Source of the DNA: Poecilobothrus nobilitatus
Lineage: Eukaryota; Arthropoda; Insecta; Diptera; Dolichopodidae
DNA length: 64,000 nucleotides
Reading direction: 5' to 3'
NCBI GenBank assembly: GCA_947095535.1
Contig: OX352773.1
Coordinates: 40,135,398-40,199,397 of the forward strand
Position 1 is the first letter of the stretch. Every line of letters begins with the position of its first letter. Positions 36,466-48,279 of the stretch are shown here, piece by piece. Under the pieces are notes generated by a model. That model searched no databases, was not told the DNA's origin, and saw only the letters and a list, made by a program, of their open reading frames with translations. A program made the position numbers and the translations under genes.

Positions 36466-37474
36466 TGTTACAGGAGGAGGTAGAAATCATCAAATGACGA
36501 CTAATCTACCAACGTGTAGAAAATTAACCCACTAAGTTTTGACCAAACGTTCTCCTTTTTTGACCAAAAAATTAGTTAGGAGATCTTAAGTATACATTGT
36601 TTTATTTAAGCAACGTAAACGTAAGATTCTTTGGAGTTAAAGTAGGTTTAATGTTTGAAGAAATGTGATAAACAAGAATGTGAGAATGGTTGACTTTCTC
36701 CTTATAAACCTATGTAAACAGAAAATTAAATCATCTTCAATTCTAGGGTACATATCAGGTGCAAGATGATTTCACATTCGTGATATTCGAGTCACAAATA
36801 AATTGTCATATCATACTGAATTTTGTCATCTATGAATTTGAACTATAACATAGGTCTGAGCAGCGGATACTCTTCTCGCTTCTATTTAAAACGTTTTTAA
36901 TGGAGTCATTAGACTTTTTATTTAAAATATTTTTAGTTTGAAAACTTATTTAAATTATTTTTGAATTCAGCTTAATATTGTAACTTACAGAGATCAGTGA
37001 ATTTTTTTAAATTTTAGGCAGAAAGACATCTAAAAAATTATAGTAATTTCAAATTTAAATTTTTAACATTTAAAGTATTAAAGAGAAACAACGAGATTTT
37101 CAGTTACCTATCCTTAAGTCGTTCAAATTCCACAATAGAAAGCATTCGTTACGGAAATTCGTTTATTGTAGATCGCTTCTATATGGGAACCATCTTCTAT
37201 CATGGATGTTCCCAAAAATAGCCTGTGAATATTTAAAGCTTTAAGTGAAAATTAAAACTTTTTTGATCCCTATACATTCCAAATAATTTAAAATCAATTT
37301 TCATTCTCACTTTTCCTTCTCTAAACGGTAAACCAAATGTCCTTTTTCTATTGTTCAACCAAAATGAGAGCTATATTGTTTAGTTGACTAAAGTTTCATA
37401 GATTTATAGTGGAATCGAAATTATTCCACTACTCTATAGTATATGTTTTGATGATTTCTACCTACCATGTTACA
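36466..37474. mobile_element. 995-bp DNA transposon-like element with TIRs and 7-bp target duplication
   Basis: The left end GGAGGAGGTAGAAATCATCA (36473) and the reverse complement of the right end, TGGTAGGTAGAAATCATCAA (37467 backwards), are near-identical terminal inverted repeats of about 20 bp. Both are flanked by the direct repeat TGTTACA (36466-36472 and 37468-37474), the expected target-site duplication. A 7-8 bp duplication suits hAT-like or P-like transposons. The interior has no open frame or transposase motif, so this is a non-autonomous copy. Subterminal T-rich blocks with CTCCTTTT/CCTTCTC motifs lie inside both ends. Confidence 0.75.
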
Positions 37475-37580
37475 ATTATTTCCAATAAAAAAACAAATTA
37501 GATTCCATCTTCAACTTCAACAATTGAAATGATATTTTAATGAATTTAATACAACATACTTTTTTTTTCTTTTCCCCTGC

Positions 37581-37757
37581 TATGAGGAGTATAGGGCATC
37601 CACTACGTTAATTATTATTCATATTTGACTAAGCTTCAGTTTCATGAATCATTAATTTCACTAAGCCGTTGATTACTTGGCTGTAGCTATTGTACAAACG
37701 TAAGATGCTTTTTTTTTTATTTCTACGCCATCTATTATCTTATACAAGAATTATAAT
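37581..37757 (+). repeat. Dispersed 190-bp repeat, copy 2
   Basis: This copy has the same block order as 11585-11779: AGGGCATCCACTACGTTA, TTTGACTAAGCTTCAGTTTC, AATCATTAATTTCACTAAGC, TTGGCTGTAGCTATTG and CGCCATCTATTATCTTATAC. Here it does not lie within a Helentron-like element and has no SINE beside it, so the 190-bp unit moves or duplicates independently. No terminal repeats were recognised. It begins about 107 bp after the TIR element ends. Confidence 0.72.
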
Positions 37758-39561
37758 AGAACATATACCATTATCATATCAATATCATTTTGAAGTAGAT
37801 TTGAAATTAAAGAAAAATTAAATTAAAAAGCCAATTTCAAAAAAAAAAAAATAAAATAAAATAAAAAATAAAATTTCAAATTCATTATTCTAAAATGAAA
37901 TGAAATTAAAAAGTCTAGTCAACAAAAACAAAAAAGATACTTTATTTTATTTTACTATTTTATTTTTATATTTTGTCATTTTTATCATTTTCGCAATAAT
38001 AAAAACGTAAAATTACCTTTTTTTTTTTTTTTTGTCTACAAAATTACAAATTTATATAAAACTCAATAAAACTCAAATGAATTGAAATTCCAACAAAACA
38101 AATCCAGGATGAACTCAATTATTAATCCTTGATTGCACCATTGGGATTTTCTAGATATATATTTTTTTTTTTTTTTTTTGTGTTATCACAGTAAATTTAA
38201 TACAAAAATTTATACTCATATTATCTATAAATTTTTACAAATAGACAAAAGAAGAAAATTTAGAAAAAATAAGATGGGAAATGAAATGAACAAAATCAAA
38301 AACAATGAATAAATGAAAAATAAAAAAGGAAATCTTTGTGGTAAACCGTAAATGTAAAAAAAAAAAAAAAAAACTAATTATGAAATCGTCATTGTTCGAC
38401 TGTATAATTAGGAAATTATTTGTAGGATTTTTTCATTTTCCACTTCGTATCCTTTTTTTTTAGTTTTTATTTTATTTTATTTTTTTTGAATGATTTCAAA
38501 ATTTTTTCGGTTTTCTTTCCTTTTATGAAGCAATCAATCTTCTGAATAAATAGAAATGAATACAAATACAAAATATGTCCTAGTAGTCCCTTATTTTACA
38601 ATTAGTTGAAAGGAAAGCAAAAAAAAACATTAAACAAAAAATAGAAAATATGGAATGAGAAATGTACCGAAATTAAAAAACAAATATTATCTAAAACATT
38701 TTCTTATAAACCGTAATTTGTAAAGGCTTTTAGGGCTACAAAAAAAAAAAAAAATACTTTTACTTTTACAAGAGTAATAGAAGATTTGTTAACACTCCTC
38801 TATTGTTTCGGTTTTTAAATAATCAACAATGCAGAACAGATATCTTTAAAAAAGCAAAAAAAAAGGCTTTTTTTTATTTTATTTTTATAGGAAAAACTTT
38901 AATTCGTTTCTTAAAAAAACCATTTTAAATTCAGCACAATTTATAACTAGCTGAATAGAAATATTACTGCTATAATTTAAAATAAGAGATGTTATATTAC
39001 TTAACTGATCATTTTTTCAGTAATTCCGCTAATGTTTTTTTTAAAACATATCGTAATAACACTGAAATATTTATAATTATATTTTAAATGAAAATAAATG
39101 TTTGTTAAATTGGGTAAAAGAAAAAGGACTAGGACCTTTAAAGGTCTTAATATTATGTAATTATTTGGTACATTTTTGTTATTTACTAAATTTTAACGCT
39201 ATTTCATTGTTAAATTTTGTAAAATCCGTAATTTATCTTATAATGAAAGGGTTTTTAATATTTAAAATGGCATTCTAATGTATAAGTTTAGTATAGAATG
39301 AAGACTTTATAAAATAATAATAATTTATTATTTTGTTAAATCGAAAATAAAAGTAAAAGTAACAATATTTTAATTATATTATGAATAGATTTAATTGTAA
39401 AAAATTCCTTTAAAGATTTAAAAATTTTAAATTTAAGTTTTTCAAAATAAAATTCATTGTTATTATTCGATCAAAAGACAAAAATCTTTTAGTCTAAAAC
39501 CTTCAAAAATTAATACGCTCAATTTATGAATACTGAATCTTTCTTCTTTATATGAATTTAT
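37758..39561. other. A/T-rich non-coding DNA
   Basis: Only A/T-rich sequence and homopolymer runs are visible. A short TTCAGCACAATT...GCTGAAT palindrome occurs at 38932-38964 (see findings). Confidence 0.7.
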
Positions 39562-39650
39562 ATTACGAAAGCATTTATTTATTAGGAATTCCATAAGAAT
39601 GCAAAAATTACGAAAAGATTTATTAGAAATTCCATAAGAATGCTAGTTAT
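39562..39650. repeat. Imperfect tandem duplication of about 44 bp
   Basis: ATTACGAAAGCATTTATTTA and AGGAATTCCATAAGAATGC recur as ATTACGAAAAGATTTATTAG and AAATTCCATAAGAATGC. A few indels separate the two units. Confidence 0.75.
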
Positions 39651-39784
39651 CCAAGAAATTTAATTTTCCAATGACATAAATCAAAAATAGCAGATTCATG
39701 CTTCTTGACCTCTATAAGAATAATTTAAATTTATGTTGTTCCATATTATAGTAGAACTAACTACATGCTACATAAAATGATTTT

Positions 39785-40012
39785 CTATCTTCTGTACTGG
39801 TATATATAAACAACAAAAGGATTCAAATATTTGCCTAAACATGTGGCATAAATATTCAGCATATTATGGCAATTCGTTTCTGAATTGAATATCGGAAATT
39901 TGGAACCATTTTCCATTACATGTGTTCTGTAAAATTGTGTAAGATTATATTTTCGATTCATAGATTTAAGAAGAATATCAACACCTTCATTCATCACATT
40001 GCTGCAAATTTT
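39785..40012 (-). pseudogene. Tigger/pogo-like DDE transposase relic
   Basis: The minus-strand frame contains SNVMNEGVDIL, resembling the NxDExG motif around the first catalytic Asp (here changed). About 35-40 codons later comes ETNCHNMLNIYATCLGKYLN followed by PFVVY. That segment matches the xxTVLxxxxAxGxxLPPxVVY block of Tigger/pogo/jerky-type DDE transposases. The length and spacing between these blocks agree with that family. Neighbouring sequence on either side is too decayed to extend, so this is a fragment of perhaps 75 codons. A Tigger/pogo-like end is found separately at 51.0 kb, but the two need not come from one element. Confidence 0.5.
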
Positions 40013-40450
40013 AAACTTATTTTTACTCTGTAACAGAAACTTTCTTTATCCAAATATAGGTATAATAGGTGCATTAGGTGCATTAACTAATTATTTGATC
40101 AAAAGAGGAGATGACATTTAATGACTTTAAGTTCAACACATTTATAAAGAATTTGTGCTCGTACCGCTCCTCTTTACCATCTTTCGATGATTCCGATCTA
40201 CCTTCGTAAAAAAAAAACCTAAAAATTGTTCGCCTCCTAAATCTTTTTTTTCTATTTTAAATTTTGAAAACTTTATCATAATTTGTTTAACTAAGTTAAA
40301 TTTATTTTATGTGAAAAGTTATTTTGTTAAATATTAAAAAATAATTTTAACGTTTATATTAATTGGAAAATTATTGTCAATTAATACATTTTTAAATAAA
40401 TTTATAATAATAATTTAAAAATAATTTTTTTTTCGTTTTTTTAATTTTCT

Positions 40451-41062
40451 TTATGTACGAACCAACCTATCGTTGAAGCGTATGTAATAAAATTACACTT
40501 CCGTTTCTAACGCATAAAAGAAGGCATGATATATATAAATCCAAGTGTTTAGATGAAGGTCAGAATTAAAAACTCGACAGAAAGTCAATTTAACCATTTG
40601 TAGGTGTCCGTTCATTCATCACTCTGTCTATCAACAGGATAATTCACAAAGAAGAAAAGGTAGAGTTTTTTGTTGAGATCAGCCGAGGGCTGCGGTTAAT
40701 TATCTCTGTGTCGAACGCTGTTTACACATTCTCAAAACTAGTGTCACAAGTATTTTTTCAAAACTTCAAATTATTTGAATCATATTTTTTGATGTCTGTC
40801 ATAAAATTTCTGAATCCTGGTTTATATTTTTTAGGTTGCGAAGTTTAAATTGAAAATAGACAAGTAAGAATACAAGACAAGAGATTTTTCTTGAAACTTG
40901 AAATTATTCAAATAATTTTTGAACTTAGTTCACATGTTTTCAATACTAAAGCAAGTGTTAACAATATTCCTTTATAATATTATAATATAAGCGGAGTGAT
41001 TGGATATTGTATTTTAAACGTATTTTAGAGTTGACAAGGATAATTGTATCCTTTCTCGTTTT
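40451..41062 (+). mobile_element. DINE-1-like element, copy D
   Basis: The left part, GTATGTAATAAAATTACACT then TCCGTTTCTAACGC, matches copy A's GTATAATAAAATTACTCCTC then CGTTTGTAACACC. A degenerate GTCY tract (GTGTCCGTTCATTCATCACT then CTGTCTATC, 40605-40632) lies where copy A has (GTCC)n. The right end, TTAGAGTTGACAAGGATAAT then TTTCTCGTTTT (to 41062), matches copy A's end at 14174-14211. The terminal TATACCC/GGGTATA stem is lost. Length is about 0.6 kb, shorter than copy A because the interior modules are missing. Confidence 0.65.
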
Positions 41063-42009
41063 ATTTAAAATTTATTTAAATTGACCTCAAAAAATTGTAC
41101 AAGTTAACAATGTAATCATGTAATTGAAGTGTAATTTTGCCACTTAATTGTTGTTTTTTTTTTTTCTCTTGTTAAATATTGACGTATTAAATATGGCTTT
41201 TTTATTTTGTAAAATATTACAATGCTCATACGGTCATGAAAAAAAGATCATCAATAATGTAGATTTAAAAAAAAAAATTTTTTTTTTAATTAAAGATTAT
41301 GATAATTATTTTAAAATAAATCGATTTTGTTTTTTTTTTTTTGTTTTTGGTAATAATAATTAAGTATTCCTAGGTGATTATGTTTTTCTTTTACGCTTTA
41401 TCTGTTTGCTATCACTATTTTTGTTTTTTCTTTCACTTTTGCTCTGGGGATCCCTTCATACGCTATAAATTTTCATTTAAGTCAAAAAATTGAAAAAAGT
41501 TTTAATGGTTATTTTTTTTTTATTAATTTATTAATTATTTTTATATTGTATACAATGTAATATGTACAATGTTCTGATTTTCAAGATAATTTTAAATTAA
41601 GTAATTAAATAAAAACAGTTTTTTAATTGTTTTTAAATTTATGTTAAAGAATTAATTAATCAGTATATCAGATTATAAATAGTGTACAATATGTTTGGTG
41701 TATCATAGAATCTTATAAAAATAGATTTTCTATTAGTTGTTTATTTGAATTTAGGGATTAATGTTAAAGATATAAATTGAAATTGAAAATAATGGATTTG
41801 TATAGTGGAGAAAAAGTATTTATTAGATATTTTTCTCTGCTTATATGATTTTAGTTTAAATTAAAAAAAAATATGGCGAGCTTTTAAGACAAAGTTTTTT
41901 ATTACTATTATCATTTTATTGCATGCGTTAAAGTTATCAATTACCTTTAGCAAGTAATTTGAAGGATCTTTATAAATCTTTTTAAATTATGATTTAATTA
42001 AAATCCGAC
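41063..42009. other. A/T-rich non-coding DNA
   Basis: Nothing recognisable lies between copy D and the next retroelement relic. Frame 41148-41363 is low complexity. Confidence 0.7.
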
Positions 42010-42595
42010 AACGACTATACCGAACCTGATATTCAGGAAAAAGGCTTGCATCACACAACAGATTTAAACATTCTAGACATTGAGTTAAATGAAAAATTGA
42101 CTTTGTCCAATTATATTTTCGGTATGCTTATTGTTTTTTCAATCAGCCTTCTCAATATCTATAACACGTGCATTAGACCGAAAATAGAGTATAGTGCACA
42201 TATTTGGACTGGACCCTCCCAAACAGCATTGCGTTATCACGACAAAGTGTATAACAGAGCCATTTGTCGTATTGGCGGCTACAGTGTTACCTCAACTTTC
42301 ACTCCACTTTGTCATCACCGTACAGTAAGTCAGTGACTTTGATTTATAAATACTTTATAGGGTCAAATATCCGTTCTAAAGAAATAAAACAATTAATGGC
42401 TTCAGTCACAGTTTTCCAACATGAAACAAGAAATGCGACAGTGATTCCGCTTATACTGACGAACTGTCTAAATGGCGTAACACAACATTCAGAAATTCAT
42501 ATGTCATATGCATTTCGCGTTTTTCCATAATTTTATGTGTGTACGACATAAAGAAATTTAAAAAGAACATTAACATCTTTTTTCAAAATAAGTAA
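42010..42595 (+). pseudogene. CR1/Jockey-type non-LTR reverse transcriptase, C-terminal relic
   Basis: The frame at 42046-42336 contains IYNTCIRPKIEYSAHIWTG, then LRYHDKVYNRAICRIGG. These match the IYKAxIRPxxEYxxHxWxG...LLDxxQxRAxRLI block of non-LTR reverse transcriptases. A frameshift near 42330 moves to a second frame with SVTLIYKYFIGSN and EIKQLM, matching LSLFYRYFxGxCSxEL. A further shift gives KKFKKNINIFFQNK ending at a TAA (42593-42595), matching the KFKxNVNxxx end of such proteins. The endonuclease and catalytic domains are absent, as in a 5'-truncated insertion. It is closely similar in motif wording to the minus-strand relic at 55.4-56.2 kb (both read TFTPL after the RIGG/RLIGD block), so they are probably one family. 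Confidence 0.8.
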
Positions 42596-45500
42596 CATTC
42601 AAAATTTTTCATTTTCATTTTCAAAAATCCTAACTATCCCATACCCAATTTTTTAAGCATTCATATACCGAAAACCAAACTGAATATTATGTCACGGTAT
42701 ATTACAGAACCCATCCTAAAGTTTGGTTTTAAAGCGGGTAGCTTTAGTTAATTAAAGTCCAAAATTAAGCATCAGAGGTTCCTCTGAGGTGTACTTCCTT
42801 TATACTATAGTCCCTAATACTATACTACACCGCAAATATACAAAAAAAAATGTTACTTTATTTCTATTTTAAATTTTAAACTTTAGAATCATTCTTACAT
42901 CCATTATAATTTTAGAATCATTTTTACATCATTATTTTATGTAAACTTTAAACTTTTGATCATTAAAACCATTTTTATTTTATTTAAAATAAACATGAGT
43001 CGTTGACCAAATTGTTAAACATATCGTATCTCAAACGAAGGGTTTAGATTCAATTTCTGTGCAATGTGCAGTATTTTAAAAAAGGAAAGAGAATTCTTTG
43101 AAAAAATCTGCTTTGCGACCGAATATATGTGAATAATATAGAAATATATTGTAGATCACACCCCGGTGGTAAAAATCAAGAAAATAAAATAAAGATGTTC
43201 GATAACTAATTAGTATTTACAGTTATTATTTAGATATTTTTCGAATAATTCATAATGTACTAAACTTCCTACACCTTTAGAAATTTCCTTAAATACTAAA
43301 AATTTTAGAAATTTTAGAATTTTGTATAATTAATGTCCAAAACGATTACTTTTGAAGAAAAATCTTAAGTAACCTGAATAAGCATTGTTTTAATTAAGGA
43401 TCATTTTTGTTCTTATACATTAAAATATTTCACAATTTTTAATTTTGTCAAAAAGAAAAGTCTTAACTTTTACATGAAGCACATGTAAAACATTGAAAAC
43501 TTTTTATTAAAACTTTATCGTTATTTTCTATAGAGAAAATAAAATGACTTTAGAAAATTTTTCAATTATTAAAAACTGATTATTAAAAAAAAAAAAAAAA
43601 TACTTATACTCTTATATAAGAAAAAGTTTTAAGGAAGTTTATAATTTCGATATGCTCTAATTAAAAAAAAAAAATGAATTATATATATTGAAAAAAATAG
43701 AAAAACTTTTTCTTTAATTTTCTTTTTAATTAACTTATCTGATATTATATATATTTTATTATAACTCCCCGAATCAATTAATAAAATTTGTATCTTTTAT
43801 ATACTATTTTATATACTATGTCTACCGGTGTACTATTACTTTACCATATTATATATTTAATACCTTCAACTTTAAATCTAAAATCTTCAATTAAATACTT
43901 TTCAAGTTTAAAATTAAAAATTTTTTTTTAAAGAACAAAAGACTATACCTATCTTTTCTTTTCATTTAAAAAAACAAAAAAAAAAAAAAAACTTTAATTA
44001 GGTGTGTCTTTTCCTATTTTGGGTATCATCATCATTATAATCATTATTAAAAATTTAAACAACGAAAAAAAAAAAAAAACAAAACTCCCATATCTTCATT
44101 GAACTTTTAAACTTCATTACTGTACTATTTTTACCTACGACTGACTACATTTAGTTAATGGGAAGTTTTGTTTTTTATTCTTTTTTTTTATTTTTTTTTT
44201 TTAATTTTCATCAGACTCTCAGTACTTATAGCAGTTTTAATTATCCATTTTCTGTTTTAATACAAAAAAAAAAAATATATATATAAATATATTTTTCACA
44301 TTTTCTACACCCTAACATATATATTAACATTACTACCATTACAACCTACAGTATCACCTTAATCATCGTCATCATCATTATCATAAGGAAATAAATAATT
44401 TGTTTGAATTCACTTTATTCAATCTAATCTATCATATTTCATTTTCCAAAATTCAAGTGTAGTAAGTATTTCTCATTTATTTCATTTTTCTGTTTTCTTT
44501 ACAAACTTTTTTTTTTTTTTTTCATTTTCCATCTCTTTCCGTTTTTCAAATGGAATTCAAGTTTATCATTTACAGAGAATGAAAATCCATCATTGTCATC
44601 GTCATCAACATCAGCGAATAGTCAACATGAACCAAAAAAAAAAAAAAAAAGAAGTTTACTACCGGCATTTTGTTCCCACACACATTATATTCATATACTC
44701 GTATATATATATGTAATATAAATCAGCTGTTGGTATAGTGGAATGTTAGTTATATGTCAGTAAATCTGAAGTTTTGCATTATTGCAGCAAGCAATAGAAA
44801 AATGTAATATTGAGCAAAAGTATCAAACAGCAATGATACATACAGAAATTATTCTTTTGTAATTAAATTTTAAGTATAATATCTATAGATTTTAAATTAA
44901 TTGTTAGTTTGTTTTACTGTTAATTTTTGAGATGTGAATAATTGAACAAAAGACCAACTCAGAAATAACTTATGATAAGAGTAAAGATTTTATCATTTGA
45001 TTCAATTGAAATACTTATTACAATTTTGGCCAACTCTGCGAGAAAAAGGAGACGAAAAGGAAAGAAAGATGTTTCTAAATTGATTTATTATCTATATTCA
45101 ATATTTAGACAATATCTGTTAGAAAGTTCGTTTCAATTTTCGTTAACTTTCAGAAAAATTCCTCTAAGTAATTCAAAGTAAAATGAAAACATCATTATAT
45201 TTTGATTCTCGTATGCGCTCGTTCTCAATTGACGTTGATTAAAATTAATTTCATTGTTTTGATTGCAGTTTGTGTACATCACAAATTTTCTAGACCACGA
45301 AACAAACACATTTCCCTGACGTTGAAATTGTACTGTAACTTTATCAATTAAAAATCATTCTATACAATGATTCATTATAAATCATTGTAAAATGTTAGCA
45401 AAAGTGAAGTTGAAACATACAACCTATAGAAAAATTTCATGAAATAATAAAAAAGAATGTTAAATACTTAGTGATTTTATTTATGAATGATTCGAACATT

Positions 45501-46774
45501 TTGTTATGTTTTAGTTCCCTCTAACAAAAAAAAAAAAAACAAAAAAAAAAAAGCGCATATCACACCTTCATTTTTTCTGTATAAATATATATGTATATAT
45601 AGATTCAGTGTTAAAGTATTTTACCATTAGATATCAGATTTGATGGTTTTTATTTTTAGATTCTGTTATTGGTTTAGTTTGGTTTTTATACTGTCTACTC
45701 TGTCTGCTGAAAGTTTTAACAGATTATATAAACATTCTTTTTGTCCAGCCATCAAACATTACAAGGGCGTTCACATAATTTTGTTAATAGAATTGTTTAA
45801 AAAGCATATATGTATATATTATATATAGGTATATATATTTGTTTGTTATCTTTTTTATTATTAGAGTACCGTTATATTATAAAATTTTCTCCTTTTCTTT
45901 TTTTGTATTGCAACAAAAGATTTTGCAAAAATATTGTGCTGATGTTGTTTTTTTTTTTTAAATCATCATGATAAAAATAATGATGACTATGGATGATGTT
46001 TAATTTAAGTAAAATTGTTAGTATATAGTTACTGTGATAATGTGGGAGAATATAGATAAGATTTTTTGTTAGTTAGTTAGTATATATGTATATTTAAATG
46101 AAATTGTTATATTAGTAATAGATCTTGATGGATGGATAATACAAACTAACCATCATCATTCATATAAAACAAAAGAGAAAATAACATGATGATTGTATTT
46201 TTTTTTTTCTTTTTTTTTTTGTTTTTTTTAATTTTTTGTTACATCATCATCCATCATTTGTAATTAAAAATCAAAAAAAAAATTTCTGAGGTTGCTTCAT
46301 AAATTGGAATAATGTTTAAAATAGCCGACATACATATGTATTTGAATTCATCCATCAATCCCTTGAATGAAACTTATTTGCAAAAAGTTGATTAGAATAT
46401 GGAAAGGAAAGGTAAAAGATAAAATATCTCTTTGCAACACTATATTAAATACTTTAATCTTATAGGAAATAATTTTTATTCAATCTAAAACTAATTTGAG
46501 TCAAGTGATGTGTACAGTACACTGTACTGCTATAGCAAAGATTAAATTAGATTAAAATGTTATTTAAGGGGTATAAATGAAACTGCGATCATTTTATGTA
46601 AATCTATTGTGCTCCCTCTGTTAGTACGTGTTGTGAATTTTACCTTCACCTATAATACTTCTGTTAGTCCTATCTCCTCTAAAAAAAAAGCAAAGTATAT
46701 CTGTATAGAGTTTATTGCTAGAAGTTCTTCTTCAGCAAAGTAATATGCTCTTACATACACATATTTTGGGCGGA
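42596..46774. other. A/T-rich non-coding DNA
   Basis: The first 200 bp may be the 3' untranslated part of the retroelement relic (AGAGGTTCCTCTGAGG near 42774 is a short palindrome), but no tail is clear. The rest is A/T-rich with poly-A tracts and a CAT/ATC-rich patch at 44355-44385. No gene or transposon was recognised. Confidence 0.65.
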
Positions 46775-46976
46775 GTAAAAATCCTTTCTTTTTTTTTTTT
46801 AAATCAAAGACCTTTCTTTATTGACATCTTTAATTCAGAGTAACTCATAAAAAAATATATGATATAGGACGAAATGTAAAAATCCTTTCTTTTTTTTTTT
46901 TAAATCAAAGACCTTTCTTTATTGACATCTTTAATTCAGAGTAACTCATAAAAAAATATATGATATAGGACGAAAT
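46775..46976. repeat. Exact 101-bp tandem duplication
   Basis: The block 46775-46875, starting GTAAAAATCCTTTC and ending GATATAGGACGAAAT, is repeated at 46876-46976. The two copies appear identical by eye, including a 12-T run. Perfect identity in DNA this A/T-rich means a very recent duplication or an assembly error. A transposon origin is not indicated. Confidence 0.93.
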
Positions 46977-47638
46977 GTAAATTGAAAGTTGAAACAGACT
47001 TTAAGACAGCCTGCATTGCTATACATCTTCATAGTTAAATGGACAATTTTTGTTTGAAGGAGATGATGGCTAAAATTTAAATTAAATAAAAAATACTTCT
47101 TAAATATCAATTAAACATTATGTAAAAGTATCCTATGAAATATATTTCAATATAGTAATCTTTTTTTTTTTTTTTAAATTACTCAAATTTCTCTGTTTAA
47201 TGCATACTTTTTATACCAACTCTGAAATCATTTTGTTTCTATTCTTTTTCTTTTTCTCTTACTATTTTTTTTTTTGACATGTTACTGTTGTGCTGCTAAT
47301 AACATGCAAGAATTCATGATAAGAGAAGATAATAAAAAAAAAAAAACAAAAAAGAAAAAAAAACAAAAAAAAATGAAAATAAAGATCCGTTGCAATGATA
47401 ATTCATTTATGTATTTTCATTCATGCCATTTAAATTTCTACTCTGACTTTTGTTTACGTACTATAAAAATAAAACAATGTATAGTACGATTTGTACGAAG
47501 TCTACTATATTCTGCCTTAAGCAATTTTTTTTTTCTCTTACAATACTTACTATTCATTTTATAAAATACATACGAAATTAATGAATACATTTATATAATA
47601 TGTATATATGTATGTATATGATATGTAATACTCTTATT
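46977..47638. other. A/T-rich non-coding DNA
   Basis: No feature was recognised. The frame 47274-47564 is dominated by a poly-Lys tract and has no family motif. Confidence 0.7.
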
Positions 47639-48279
47639 GGGCCTTTCTACACGAGTAGTGTCCTCTTTCGTTTCGTGACTACTTTCCTCTTTTTTTTATT
47701 TCCACACTGTTCCTCTCGATAGTCGTTACTTTTATATGTGTGTGTAAATATTTCATTTTAAAAAAAAATTTGTTGCGAGAGGTAGATAATAAATATAAAA
47801 AAAAAGCACGCATAAAACAAATAAATTTTTTTTTGTATTTAAGTAACAAGATTTTTTTGCCTGTAATTTTTAAATAATATATATTATATATGAATGTACC
47901 TAGAAATAGAATAAACTCTGTACTGTGCACATAATTTCTTTTTGTCAATAGAATATATTTTAATAATTTCATCAAGTGAAAGATCAAAAATCACTTTACT
48001 TTTTTAAAAATTTGCTGCGACCGTTTCAAAAACTTTTTTCTTTAATTTTCCAAACGAGAATGAAACGTATGTACACATAAAATTTTTTTGACCCTCATAA
48101 AAATTTTTATTTGAGTTTTTGTTTGTGTTAGTGGACTAAATTTTTAAACTCTAAAATTTTGGTTTAAAAAATTGCTCCTAAAAATCCCCACCACAAATTT
48201 AGTTTATAGGCAAGAGGGTATGAAACGAAGGTAAAAGTAAAAAATGACGAAAGAGGACACTACTCGTGTGGAAAGGCCC
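47639..48279. mobile_element. 641-bp MITE-like element with 32-bp terminal inverted repeats
   Basis: The left end 47639-47670 (GGGCCTTTCTACACGAGTAG, then TGTCCTCTTTCG) is the reverse complement of the right end 48248-48279 with a single mismatch (T/C at position 10). The trinucleotide ATT lies directly outside both ends (47636-47638 and 48280-48282), a possible 3-bp target-site duplication as in PIF/Harbinger-type elements, though other superfamilies cannot be excluded. The interior has no transposase motif; the minus-strand frame 47679-47987 is low complexity. It is a non-autonomous DNA transposon. Near-identical arms suggest relatively recent mobility. Confidence 0.85.
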
